This document shows positions 1 to 6,939 of a stretch of DNA of 23,119 nt, piece by piece; positions within the stretch are counted from its first letter, which is position 1, and every line of letters starts with the position of its first letter. Both the position numbers and the translations under genes were made by a program. The stretch comes from a virus, in the IMG/VR virus record IMGVR_UViG_3300046787_000263, positions 1 through 23,119 of that record. One strand, 5' to 3'. The notes under the pieces are model-generated. The model was not told the DNA's origin. It ran no database searches and saw only the letters and a list, made by a program, of their open reading frames with translations.

Positions 1-2
1 GT

Positions 3-875
3 CGTGTAGGTGGGAAATTGGGAAGTGTTTGGGAATCATTTGACGTGCCGAATGATTGGATAGATTGCACCAAAAAATCATGTACATGTGGTGCGGATCT
101 TTTTATTCCAAAAACCAAAACAAAAGAACATAAAATATTACTACGACGTAGTAATGGGGAAGAAACACAAGCATCACTAAGAGACAACGAGCAAGAATCG
201 TTTGTTGCGATGGAGAGAACTCACGCAAGCAATCAAAAACAAATATACTGGGAAATTGGCAGACGTTGTAATTATGACTGTGGATATTGCTGGCCGTGGA
301 TTCACAATAATACTGATCCTCACAAATCTCTAGAAGAATTAATGAAAGCTACTCATTTGATAGAAGAGAAGTTCACAAAAGGTGAATCAGTGAACTTCAT
401 TATCAGTGGAGGCGAGCCTACCGCAAATAAAGATTTCTTGGACTGGCTACGATATCTTAATGCATGTGGACATCATGTTAGCTTGCACAGTAATGGCAGT
501 CGTAAGCCGGATTATTACAAAGAGATAATACATTACGGCGATCTCAATTTAAGTGTTCATTTTGAATTTTACAATCGAGAAAAATTTGTTAAGGTAGTAG
601 AGGCGATAACCAAAGAAAAAGTTGACAGACACAATAGAGATGTAGGTCATTTAGAAATCAAGATGATGATGGCTCCCCATAATAGGGATGAAGCGCTATT
701 ACTTGAACAGCAACTGAGAGATATACCAGAATTCACAAACTATTGTACTTGGGCAATAGTACCGATACGAGGAAGTTTAGAAAATAAATTTGCTGTCCCT
801 GGATCAGCTAGTGGAAGCGATATTATGATTGGCTACACAAAAGAAGATTATTTACTATTCGGCGATAGAAAATAA
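3..875 (+). CDS. Tandem radical SAM protein, 5'-truncated by window edge
   Basis: The reading frame is open through the left edge; the first full codon is at base 3 and the visible part is 290 residues. The TTG at 18 is an ordinary internal leucine codon, not a start. The first 40 residues (RVGGKLGSV, then CTKKSCTC at about residues 22-29) align with the SPASM-like tail of the minus-strand radical SAM protein (KIGNRIGHV, CTKTMCHC). A second, complete radical SAM signature follows: CNYDCGYC (Cys 89, 93, 96), which binds the [4Fe-4S] cluster, and SGGEP (about 135-139), the SAM-binding region. The natural reading is rSAM core 1 plus SPASM (mostly outside the window) followed by rSAM core 2. Core 2 stops at LFGDRK without its own cysteine tail, where the paralogue continues for about 110 residues. 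The substrate is unknown. It converges with the minus-strand operon. Radical SAM identity is firm; the tandem arrangement is inferred from the fragment. Confidence 0.85.
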   Translation, partial: RVGGKLGSVWESFDVPNDWIDCTKKSCTCGADLFIPKTKTKEHKILLRRSNGEETQASLRDNEQESFVAMERTHASNQKQIYWEIGRRCNYDCGYCWPWIHNNTDPHKSLEELMKATHLIEEKFTKGESVNFIISGGEPTANKDFLDWLRYLNACGHHVSLHSNGSRKPDYYKEIIHYGDLNLSVHFEFYNREKFVKVVEAITKEKVDRHNRDVGHLEIKMMMAPHNRDEALLLEQQLRDIPEFTNYCTWAIVPIRGSLENKFAVPGSASGSDIMIGYTKEDYLLFGDRK

Positions 876-889
876 AATATTTACCAATA

Positions 890-919
890 AAAAAACAGAG
901 ACATATGTCTCTGTTTTTT
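890..919. terminator. Bidirectional intrinsic terminator between convergent genes
   Basis: This is a perfect 30-base inverted repeat centred between 904 and 905. The core ACAGAGACAT/ATGTCTCTGT is flanked by six A on the left and six T on the right, so each strand gives a strong hairpin followed by a U tract. It lies 15 bases after the stop of the plus-strand radical SAM gene and 43 bases after the stop of the minus-strand operon. That placement suits termination from both directions. Confidence 0.9.
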
Positions 920-962
920 ATTATGTGATCTTAACCATTTTCTTTCATAAGTTGAATATAAA

Positions 963-1913
963 TTATACCATTTCTTTAGTGCTCATGATGTCATAGTTAC
1001 AGTGACACATCGTTTTTGTGCATATGATAGGTTCTGTTGGCAACAGTATTTCATCGTCCATGACGTGACCTATTCTATTGCCAATTTTACACCAGCCTCG
1101 ATAGACATTACCTCCTAAATCAACAATCAATTGTTCTACTCCAGAATAGCATTTCCATCCACTCCAATCATTAGTTTTTTCACTAATGAAACGATGCGCA
1201 CTTGACACTACGGTATTACCATCAGCATAAACTTTACGCATCGCGCCACGATAATAATTAAAAGATTTCGTGTACTTTATGTGTTTGACGATCAATTCAT
1301 GCTGCTTATCGAAAATATTTTGCTGAGCTGGAGTGTAATCAAACACTTTATCTCCGAAATCATGAATTAATGGCTGTAGTGCCATGCTGATGTCGCCTAA
1401 ATTTTTTACTTTGTTTGCAACAGCATAGCAAAAATCAAATTTTTCAGGACTCATCATGATATTCACATGAGTTCGAACGTCTTGATGGATCATTTTAACG
1501 ACATCAATGAAATGATCAGCATCTGCGTGTTCCGGATGAAAACTTAAACAAACATGATCAAAGTATTGTTTGTTTTCTTCCCACCATCTCAGGGTCCTAC
1601 TTCCATTGCTTATTAATCCCACCTTTGCTCCAAGCTCGGTACAGTACTGACATATCTCGACAAAGTGCCGATACATCGTCACTTCTCCGCCAGTCATTTC
1701 AAAATAAACTTTTCTAGGAGCTGCTTGATCCACCACTCTCTTTATAAAGTTCTTTACTTTGTCTAATTCTGGCCAACGAATCGTTCCGTTGTGTAGATTC
1801 TCAGGGCAATAGCTACAGCTATAATTACAAGTGTTACCCAAGCACCAATTCACGACAAACCAATTTTCATGATCTGGATTACTATGGACCAATTTAATAT
1901 AATCTGGCTTCAT
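963..1913 (-). CDS. Radical SAM protein with SPASM-like C-terminal cysteines
   Basis: The product is 316 residues. The radical SAM signature CNYSCSYC (Cys 29, 33, 36) should hold the SAM-cleaving [4Fe-4S] cluster. TGGEV (74-78) corresponds to the GGE SAM-binding motif and LISNGS (100-105) is a typical core strand. The C-terminus carries Cys 255, 275, 298, 303 and 305 in a pattern like the SPASM/Twitch auxiliary-cluster domain (CYSG, then a strand, GWC, then CTKTMCHC). Members of that group modify peptides, proteins or small molecules by radical chemistry; the substrate here is unknown. The ATG at 1913 directly follows the stop codon of the upstream glycosyltransferase-like gene (TAA at 1914-1916), with GGAA about 11 bases upstream, so translation is probably coupled. 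It is the last gene of the operon. The tail of the convergent plus-strand gene is clearly similar, so the two are paralogues in opposite orientation. Confidence 0.88.
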   Translation of the reverse strand: MKPDYIKLVHSNPDHENWFVVNWCLGNTCNYSCSYCPENLHNGTIRWPELDKVKNFIKRVVDQAAPRKVYFEMTGGEVTMYRHFVEICQYCTELGAKVGLISNGSRTLRWWEENKQYFDHVCLSFHPEHADADHFIDVVKMIHQDVRTHVNIMMSPEKFDFCYAVANKVKNLGDISMALQPLIHDFGDKVFDYTPAQQNIFDKQHELIVKHIKYTKSFNYYRGAMRKVYADGNTVVSSAHRFISEKTNDWSGWKCYSGVEQLIVDLGGNVYRGWCKIGNRIGHVMDDEILLPTEPIICTKTMCHCNYDIMSTKEMV

Positions 1914-2864
1914 TTACCAATTCTCTTCCTGACGTATTACGTCTATTTCTTTTATCATAGGATCGCGATTGTACCAACCACGACTTATATAGCTTTTGAA
2001 GAATCTACTGCTGTCGGCATCCACTTCAACTATTCCCGTATTCAAGTATCTATTCAATTCAATTGCGATATCACGACATGTCTTCTCATCGTCATTACAG
2101 TGCAACTCCCATAATTTATCCAGTGCATCGAAGTCACGTACATCAGTGTAATCCCAATCTCGCAACATAAGATAGTGTGTGCCTAATCTTGCTCCTAGAA
2201 TTGCCCAAAATCCATTATCAACATCTCTGCCCAACGTTTGCCATATGCTCAAATTCTGCAAGTTTCTACGCCACACATATTTTTCGAAATTCTGTTTATC
2301 ATTCTTGTTTGGCATCACTCCGTCCTTGCTGCACATTTTCACGCCTTCGCGAAATCCTGCTCGCCATGCTTGTTTCGCACTTTGATTTGGATATGTGATT
2401 GAATAGCAGTTATGCATTGGCCAATATAGCGGATCAAAACAAAATTCTATGTTTGTTTTATCAGAACCATCAGTGTTTTCATGGGTTTTCATATTCATGA
2501 TATATTCTCGTGTCCAAGAACTCATGCCACCATTGCCGTAATACAGACCATTAATATGATTTTTTGCGCGCCACCGAAATTGTGCGTCTTTGTTATTTTT
2601 GGTGATTGATAGTATCACTGTTTCAAACGATGGATCGGGTAGATTATCTCCGTCTATCAATATGAAACGCTCAGTGTCACTGGCCATTGCCGCAGCCTTA
2701 TGCGCGTTGTCACTTCCTTTAACTCCATCCACTCGTTTGACCCATGGCCATTGATTTTTTATTTTTTGATAGAATTCTTCTTTTTTCGGTTCATCGTAAC
2801 TTAGATATATCCAGTCTAAATCTTCTACATGAATTTGATCAATTACTTCCTCTGGTAATTTCAT
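1914..2864 (-). CDS. GT-A-like glycosyltransferase with DGD motif
   Basis: I chose the ATG at 2864, giving 316 residues. It has GGAAG ten bases upstream and overlaps the preceding gene by only 26 bases. The frame is open further up, with a TTG at 2957 and ATGs at 2942, 2921, 2918, 2897 and 2891, but those starts lie deeper inside the upstream gene. The first strand, WIYLSYDEP, is followed by RVDGVKGSDNAHK and then FILIDGDNLPDPSF. DGD (residues 71-73) fits the metal- and sugar-nucleotide-binding DxD of GT-A glycosyltransferases. I recall similar proteins in marine T4-like phages, annotated as glycosyltransferase or hypothetical. The sugar donor and acceptor are unknown. It sits between a small conserved gene and a radical SAM gene whose ATG abuts its stop, so the three are probably expressed together. 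Fold assignment is likely; activity is unproven. Confidence 0.7.
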   Translation of the reverse strand: MKLPEEVIDQIHVEDLDWIYLSYDEPKKEEFYQKIKNQWPWVKRVDGVKGSDNAHKAAAMASDTERFILIDGDNLPDPSFETVILSITKNNKDAQFRWRAKNHINGLYYGNGGMSSWTREYIMNMKTHENTDGSDKTNIEFCFDPLYWPMHNCYSITYPNQSAKQAWRAGFREGVKMCSKDGVMPNKNDKQNFEKYVWRRNLQNLSIWQTLGRDVDNGFWAILGARLGTHYLMLRDWDYTDVRDFDALDKLWELHCNDDEKTCRDIAIELNRYLNTGIVEVDADSSRFFKSYISRGWYNRDPMIKEIDVIRQEENW

Positions 2865-3195
2865 ATGATTGTTGCTTCCAATATTGCGCATTAGCATCTG
2901 TACTAATGATACTGACATCATATTTACTACATGCGACTCCATCTGTATTTTTTTCAAGTTTAAACACGTGCTTTATTAGATGAGTGTATATTATTTTTTT
3001 ATCTTTGACTAATACATCCGGTCTAGCCTCTGTGTACTGATCTTGGGTGATCACTATATAGTCGCCAGGAAGATCCTCAGTAGTATACGATATCACCTTT
3101 CCGGTAGAATCATAGTATAATCTAAATTCTAGAATTTTTGGTTTAATTGGAGTAATCAGACTAAAAAAATCACTAATCAATTGTTCATCAGACAT
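2839..3195 (-). CDS. Small conserved phage protein of unknown function (118 aa)
   Basis: The start is the ATG at 3195 (MSDEQLISDFF), with AAGGA eight bases upstream at 3204-3208. The GTG one codon earlier is less likely. It overlaps the stop of the preceding glycosyltransferase gene by 8 bases. The protein is acidic at the N-terminus and then mostly predicted strands: ILEFRLYYDSTGKVISYTTE, then DLPGDYIVITQDQY. There is no signal peptide, membrane segment or cysteine pattern. The EFRLYYD...GKVI...DLPGDYIVI pattern looks like a conserved hypothetical family I associate with large aquatic myoviruses, but that is from memory. Its position between glycosyltransferase genes suggests a partner or accessory role, which is inference. 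Its 3' end overlaps the next gene; how far depends on which start that gene uses. Confidence 0.7.
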   Translation of the reverse strand: MSDEQLISDFFSLITPIKPKILEFRLYYDSTGKVISYTTEDLPGDYIVITQDQYTEARPDVLVKDKKIIYTHLIKHVFKLEKNTDGVACSKYDVSIISTDANAQYWKQQSYEITRGSN

Positions 3196-3958
3196 CACGC
3201 AATTCCTTGACGATAGTCTCGCTAAAGTCTTTTATATGATAGTGAAATGGATATAGCTGAGGATAAGTGTTAATTCTCAACAAGTCTGGACGTATTTCAT
3301 ACAAGAACTCGTTAGGCCAATATTCACTTATGTTTTTGTTTATGGCTCTTTTCATATGTATCATGCTCATGCCAGTAAAGGTAGGCAACGTGCATTTCTC
3401 TGTGCCTAACAACGAAGCTGCAATAGCATATACTACATCAGTAGTGGCGTTATCATCTGGACAATAATTCAACAATTCTCGGTAGCTATTCCAATTTTCG
3501 AATATATCCCTGACTATGGTAAAGAATTCACATGCAAGATCACTTTTTTTAAAATACGTGATTGCGTTATACGTTTGTGGTAATTTGTTCTTGACAAATA
3601 TCTGTCTATAATACGTTTCACTAGATATTTCATTTTTAAAGTTTCTGATCGTAGTACATATATTTAAGTCTCTAGTCTTCAGTATGTCCCACCAGTGATC
3701 GATACTTCTTGGTATATACATATCAGCTTCTAGTTTTATGGTATATTCATATGGACTAGCTTCGTATACTTGCCAATCATTTATTAATTTCCATTCACTT
3801 TCCGGAGCCAAATCACCATGAGGCAGTTCATTAGCACCTATGATTGTGACGTTTGCAGATGGCATCACGTTCAGGATACTGTCTCTAAGTACCTTTGCGC
3901 AACTCGTATAATCAGTGGTATGAGTATTCTGAGCCATGATTACATAGCCTTTATTCAT
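3188..3958 (-). CDS. GT-A-like glycosyltransferase, EAD variant of DxD
   Basis: The product is 256 residues. The N-terminus GYVIMAQNTHTTDYTSCAKV is a Rossmann-like first strand and helix that resembles the upstream neighbour (GVVLFAHNNEHTDYYRMASW), so the two are probably a tandem duplication. The strand YEYTIKLEADMYIPR carries EAD (77-79) where the neighbour has DTD; this occupies the DxD metal-binding site with Glu in the first position. It continues through a tryptophan-rich helix (DHWWDIL) and NAITYFKKSD. The start codon overlaps the preceding stop as ATGA (3955-3958), and GGAG lies five bases upstream of the ATG, so translational coupling is likely. Donor, acceptor and biological substrate are unknown. 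An inactive or scaffolding paralogue is possible given the altered DxD. Confidence 0.68.
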   Translation of the reverse strand: MNKGYVIMAQNTHTTDYTSCAKVLRDSILNVMPSANVTIIGANELPHGDLAPESEWKLINDWQVYEASPYEYTIKLEADMYIPRSIDHWWDILKTRDLNICTTIRNFKNEISSETYYRQIFVKNKLPQTYNAITYFKKSDLACEFFTIVRDIFENWNSYRELLNYCPDDNATTDVVYAIAASLLGTEKCTLPTFTGMSMIHMKRAINKNISEYWPNEFLYEIRPDLLRINTYPQLYPFHYHIKDFSETIVKELRDV

Positions 3959-4722
3959 ATCATCTCCATCAAGTTATCTTTGTGTAGCATGTGAAAGTCA
4001 CAGTTGTCAACCGTGATATAGGTGGTTCTGTCATTGATAGTTGCGACTAGATTATACTTGGTATCTGTTGACTTAGACACTGTAGCATTATTACTGACGT
4101 GTAGCAAATCCCATGGAATGAAATCCTTTTTATGTTCAACCTGTCCATTTACTGTTCGCAGGGCTATCGTTAATGCGTAGTCATTTCTATAAGTAGCTGG
4201 ATTAAATCCATGTATATTTGCATAGTGTTGATAATTATTTTGCACCATTTCTATCATAGAAAATATCTGCTCTGTGCGTTCTGTTTTAGTAAATCTAATG
4301 ACCGTGGCCCAGAAAGACTGACTACTTAGCTTGCCGAGCATTTCTGACTTAATGTCTTCCATTAAATATCTGCAATTTCTGTGACATAAGAAGTCAGTAT
4401 CGTAATCAAACAACTTTAATAATTTAGCACTGTTAATTACATAGTCGGTATCTAAAACTATAGTGTCATCGTAAGGTGTCAGTGTATATACCTCATATCT
4501 ACCTTTATTGATCCATTTACCTTGTTTCCTGTGGTTGTTTCTATCAGGCTCTCTAATAATCACGCGATCAAACTTGTAATTTGTGGTGATGCTAGTATCA
4601 TCTGTTATGATCGTGCATGGCAAATCCAAGAATCTGCTAACTCGCTCAGCTGTCCAGGAAGCCATTCTATAATAATCGGTATGCTCGTTGTTATGAGCAA
4701 ACAATACTACTCCTCGTGTCAT
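3955..4722 (-). CDS. GT-A-like glycosyltransferase with DTD motif
   Basis: The product is 255 residues. An N-terminal Rossmann-like strand (GVVLFAHNNEHTDY) is followed by a second strand PCTIITDD. A basic stretch (about 60-75, RNNHRKQGKWINKGR) may contact the nucleotide sugar. YDDTIVLDTDYVI then places DTD at residues 91-93, the expected DxD site of a GT-A enzyme. The pattern resembles the protein encoded immediately downstream. The gene overlaps both neighbours by four bases (ATGA at 4719-4722 and at 3955-3958). I see no strong Shine-Dalgarno sequence, so it may depend on coupling to the 100-residue gene upstream. There is no signal peptide or membrane segment, so the product is probably cytoplasmic. 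Possible targets include virion proteins, host surface glycans or modified bases; the sequence does not discriminate. Confidence 0.7.
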   Translation of the reverse strand: MTRGVVLFAHNNEHTDYYRMASWTAERVSRFLDLPCTIITDDTSITTNYKFDRVIIREPDRNNHRKQGKWINKGRYEVYTLTPYDDTIVLDTDYVINSAKLLKLFDYDTDFLCHRNCRYLMEDIKSEMLGKLSSQSFWATVIRFTKTERTEQIFSMIEMVQNNYQHYANIHGFNPATYRNDYALTIALRTVNGQVEHKKDFIPWDLLHVSNNATVSKSTDTKYNLVATINDRTTYITVDNCDFHMLHKDNLMEMI

Positions 4723-5021
4723 CGTTTAATGGATAATTCTTGATATTCCTTATGCCATTCTGACATAACTTCGTCATATGTTGATTGAGCTACTCCTAGT
4801 AGCTCTTTTGTGTTTATTTGAACGGGAACATCATAATAATCAAGCAATATAGTAGTACGAGGTGCTGATTTTAAGTAACTCAGTAGTTCCGTAGTTACTT
4901 CCCAAGTACTATTCTGATTTGTTATTATCAATTGCGCTGAATATTTCTCTTCCAATAAAATTCTAGATTGGTGATGATTGAATCTAGTGCGTACACTAGA
5001 TTCTAGTTTTTTAATATCCAT
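4719..5021 (-). CDS. Conserved phage protein of unknown function (100 aa)
   Basis: The product is a small, soluble protein without cysteines. The N-terminus MDIKKLESSVRTRFNHHQSR is predicted helical, the middle has strands (TTILLDYYDVPVQINTKELL), and the C-terminus is a charged helix (YDEVMSEWHKEYQEL). I believe it belongs to a hypothetical family common in large aquatic phages, but I cannot name a function. It is the first gene after the tail block: a hairpin at 5025-5049 ends three bases before its ATG. The only Shine-Dalgarno-like sequence (AGGGG, eight bases from the ATG) lies inside that hairpin, so its translation may depend on RNA folding. Its stop overlaps the next ATG as ATGA, tying it to the glycosyltransferase genes downstream. 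Confidence 0.72.
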   Translation of the reverse strand: MDIKKLESSVRTRFNHHQSRILLEEKYSAQLIITNQNSTWEVTTELLSYLKSAPRTTILLDYYDVPVQINTKELLGVAQSTYDEVMSEWHKEYQELSIKR

Positions 5022-5024
5022 GAA

Positions 5025-5049
5025 AAATACCCCTATTGTAGGGGTATTT
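5025..5049 (-). terminator. Hairpin at end of tail block, possible terminator or attenuator
   Basis: An 11-base-pair perfect stem (AAATACCCCTA paired with TAGGGGTATTT) with a three-base loop is followed on the minus strand by a run of T. It lies 29 bases after the stop of the last tail gene, so it fits an intrinsic terminator. It also abuts the next gene's ATG, and its descending arm contains that gene's only Shine-Dalgarno-like sequence (AGGGG). It could therefore also control initiation of the accessory operon. Confidence 0.75.
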
Positions 5050-5078
5050 AGAATACTACGTCTGCTCTTATTTTTAAA

Positions 5079-6023
5079 TTATGTTACTGTTTGAGTTCCC
5101 CACGTATTGGATAAATTAATGGTGGATGGTGGCTTTATAGTTGTAACAATCGCTGTTCCCGCTGTTGGTGGTGGATTTGGTCCATAGTATAACCCTGAGT
5201 CAGTGACGTTAAACACCACAGTGAACACAATGACTGAACCAGTTGATGTTGCACTGACAGTGATACTGCTATTAGTATAATATCCTACAGCGTCTCGTTG
5301 AACTATAAGTGTTTTGGATACTCCATTCAAATCATAAAAGCCATACTGTGTGTTGTATGTAGAAGTTGTGCCTCCTCCTCCTACTTTTTTAAATCCGGTA
5401 TACGTACTAGGCGGCACAATGACCGCAGTAGCTACGCCAGACGGACTACTTAGAATGAGTGATCCTGCATCCGAGCAAAGTTGACTGAGATATGTGTCTA
5501 TGTCATTCTGTGGTAATCCGCCACTAGTTGGATGACTCAGAGTCAGCTGAATCTGGCCTCCAGAATTAAAAAAGTATCTTGCAGCATCGGCGCCGCTATT
5601 GAAAGTAACAGTAGCAGTCATCGTCAAACTATAACTTGCCGCAGTGCCTGACCACGCTGCACTGTTTGTTTTTGTGGTAGAAGATGTACTTCCTTGTGCG
5701 GATGCGTTCAATCTTCCTGTATTCACTGCCGCTAAATTCGCGGTCAATGCCGACAAATAACTAACTTGGCCACTTGATGTTGGCGCTGTAATGGAAGTAA
5801 TACTAGTATTTTGATGCGCTGCCATCGTCGATATAGTGTTAACCACACTAGCCCAGTTACTAGCTGATATGGTGTCGCCAGATGCCACTGTTGCTAGGGA
5901 AGGTTGTCCGTAGCCACTATCAGCAGTGCCAGTACTCCAAATATTGTTTACGTTAGGGGTATTTGTACTCACGAACCCGTTAAGGTCAGTAGCCTGTATT
6001 ATCCCGTCTACTGAATATGTCAT
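5079..6023 (-). CDS. Virion structural protein, probable tail/fibre component
   Basis: The product is 314 residues, rich in Ser, Thr, Gly, Ala and Val and almost free of cysteine, as expected of an extended beta-rich virion protein. The N-terminal half contains GYGQ (37-40), the segment ISASNWASVVNTISTMAAHQ (52-71), and then a predicted helix and strands. A sequence typical of a phage structural family follows: ATVTFNSGADAARYFFNSGG (residues 137-156). I recognise the ARYFFN-GG block from large-phage tail proteins. The rest is beta-rich and ends in WGTQTVT. The ATG at 6023 has a strong Shine-Dalgarno sequence, AAAGGTGA, at 6030-6037. It is the last gene of the tail block, followed by a hairpin. 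A specific role (fibre, collar or baseplate decoration) is not visible. Confidence 0.75.
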   Translation of the reverse strand: MTYSVDGIIQATDLNGFVSTNTPNVNNIWSTGTADSGYGQPSLATVASGDTISASNWASVVNTISTMAAHQNTSITSITAPTSSGQVSYLSALTANLAAVNTGRLNASAQGSTSSTTKTNSAAWSGTAASYSLTMTATVTFNSGADAARYFFNSGGQIQLTLSHPTSGGLPQNDIDTYLSQLCSDAGSLILSSPSGVATAVIVPPSTYTGFKKVGGGGTTSTYNTQYGFYDLNGVSKTLIVQRDAVGYYTNSSITVSATSTGSVIVFTVVFNVTDSGLYYGPNPPPTAGTAIVTTIKPPSTINLSNTWGTQTVT

Positions 6024-6068
6024 ATATCATCACCTTTAGTATTAAAATAAGTGTTCATCTGGTTATCT

Positions 6069-6917
6069 TTAACTATAGGTTGCGTTTAGTGTATACCATT
6101 TTGTGGCTGATACTGACACGTAATCCAATCTTGAACCAGCGTCCAATGTATACGCTGCGTTTGCAGACCCTGAGTTTATCGAAGCACTAGTATTTGGATA
6201 CACATTAACTGCCGTAGCACTGCTGTTAACAATAGTTAATCTCATACCACCAGTAGTTACTGGCAATTTAACTCCAGAGTTAGCTGGAACTGTACTTACT
6301 ACATTTATTTCGGAAGTGAGCAATGTTGCTGTTCCCTGTGTTGTTCCGGCGGCCGATATTCCTGTTGTGGTATTATGAATGTAGTACCCAGTACTCGTGA
6401 AGTTAACCCCAGATACATTGCCTGAAGCATTTACATCCACAGCGGATACATTGCCAGATGCGATTACATCTATTGCGTTTACATCATTTGATGCGGTAAC
6501 ATTCACCGCAGATATATCACCTGATGCCACAACGTCAACTACAAACAGATTAACAGTCGTAGTGTCACCTGATGCAGTAATGTTTACAGCATCGATGTCT
6601 CCATTAACCGTTACATTGCCAAATGTTGGACTGCTTCCGATACTCACGACAGTAGCCCAAGTCGGAGATGACTGAGTTCCGGTGTTGTACTTAACTACGC
6701 CGGTTGCAACATCATACCAAAACTGGCCTTTAAATGGCACAGAAGGGCCAGTAGAAGACGATGCGAAATTCTCAAGCATCGAAACCATATTCTGATCCAC
6801 CGGACTTCCATACCCAGCATAATTGCGGCCAGGAAGAGATATACTCGTACTAGTAGTATTAAGTGTTCCATCTGAGACCGTAATTGTCCCGCCTGAATAT
6901 GTTAGTGTATAAGCCAT
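6069..6917 (-). CDS. Probable tail fibre or baseplate-attached protein with 11-residue repeats
   Basis: The product is 282 residues. Its N-terminus (about 1-70) matches a family seen in many large phages: a short beta segment, then LPGRNYAGYGSPVDQNMVSM, LENFAS, and GQFWYD. Residues 104-174 hold six copies of an 11-residue unit (consensus ASGDVSAVNVT), one followed by a five-residue insertion. These suggest a beta-solenoid or trimeric shaft. The C-terminal 100 residues (GGMRLTIVNSSATAVNVYP, ending KWYTLNATYS) look like a beta-sandwich tip common in fibre and needle proteins. The ATG at 6917 has a clear Shine-Dalgarno sequence, ACGGAGAAGA (6924-6933), and a late-promoter-like CATAAATA at 6940-6947, so it may have its own late transcript. 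The structural role is likely; which appendage it belongs to is not visible. Confidence 0.78.
   Translation of the reverse strand: MAYTLTYSGGTITVSDGTLNTTSTSISLPGRNYAGYGSPVDQNMVSMLENFASSSTGPSVPFKGQFWYDVATGVVKYNTGTQSSPTWATVVSIGSSPTFGNVTVNGDIDAVNITASGDTTTVNLFVVDVVASGDISAVNVTASNDVNAIDVIASGNVSAVDVNASGNVSGVNFTSTGYYIHNTTTGISAAGTTQGTATLLTSEINVVSTVPANSGVKLPVTTGGMRLTIVNSSATAVNVYPNTSASINSGSANAAYTLDAGSRLDYVSVSATKWYTLNATYS
6396..6608 (-). repeat. 11-residue protein repeat inside fibre-like gene
   Basis: It encodes residues 104-174 of the 282-residue protein: VNGDIDAVNIT, ASGDTTTVNLF, a VVDVV insertion, then ASGDISAVNVT, ASNDVNAIDVI, ASGNVSAVDVN and ASGNVSGVNFT. The 33-base unit is degenerate at DNA level but clear in protein. 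The alternating hydrophobic residues and Asn/Asp-Gly/Ser turns suggest one beta-strand rung per repeat. Confidence 0.8.
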
Positions 6918-6923
6918 GCTAAA

Positions 6924-6933
6924 TCTTCTCCGT
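6924..6933 (-). promoter_or_regulatory. Strong Shine-Dalgarno of fibre-like gene
   Basis: ACGGAGAAGA on the minus strand lies six bases upstream of the ATG at 6917. It fixes that start. Confidence 0.7.
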
Positions 6934-6939
6934 TTATTA

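Noticed and set aside
18-875. TTG at 18 as the start of the radical SAM protein
   Set aside because: The frame is open back to base 3 and the upstream residues (RVGGK) continue the alignment to the paralogue's tail, so the gene runs off the window edge.
876-962. Possible small gene or regulatory RNA between the convergent radical SAM genes
   Set aside because: The 87-base gap holds only the inverted-repeat terminator and AT-rich flanks; the longest minus-strand frame starting with ATG is five codons.
6396-6608. CRISPR-like array suggested by regular spacing
   Set aside because: The 33-base period is a coding repeat within one reading frame. Units are contiguous and degenerate at DNA level, with no conserved repeat/unique spacer alternation.
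6397-6675. Plus-strand 92-residue Thr/Ala/Asp-rich repetitive frame
   Set aside because: It is the complementary-strand image of the 11-residue repeat array in the fibre-like gene.
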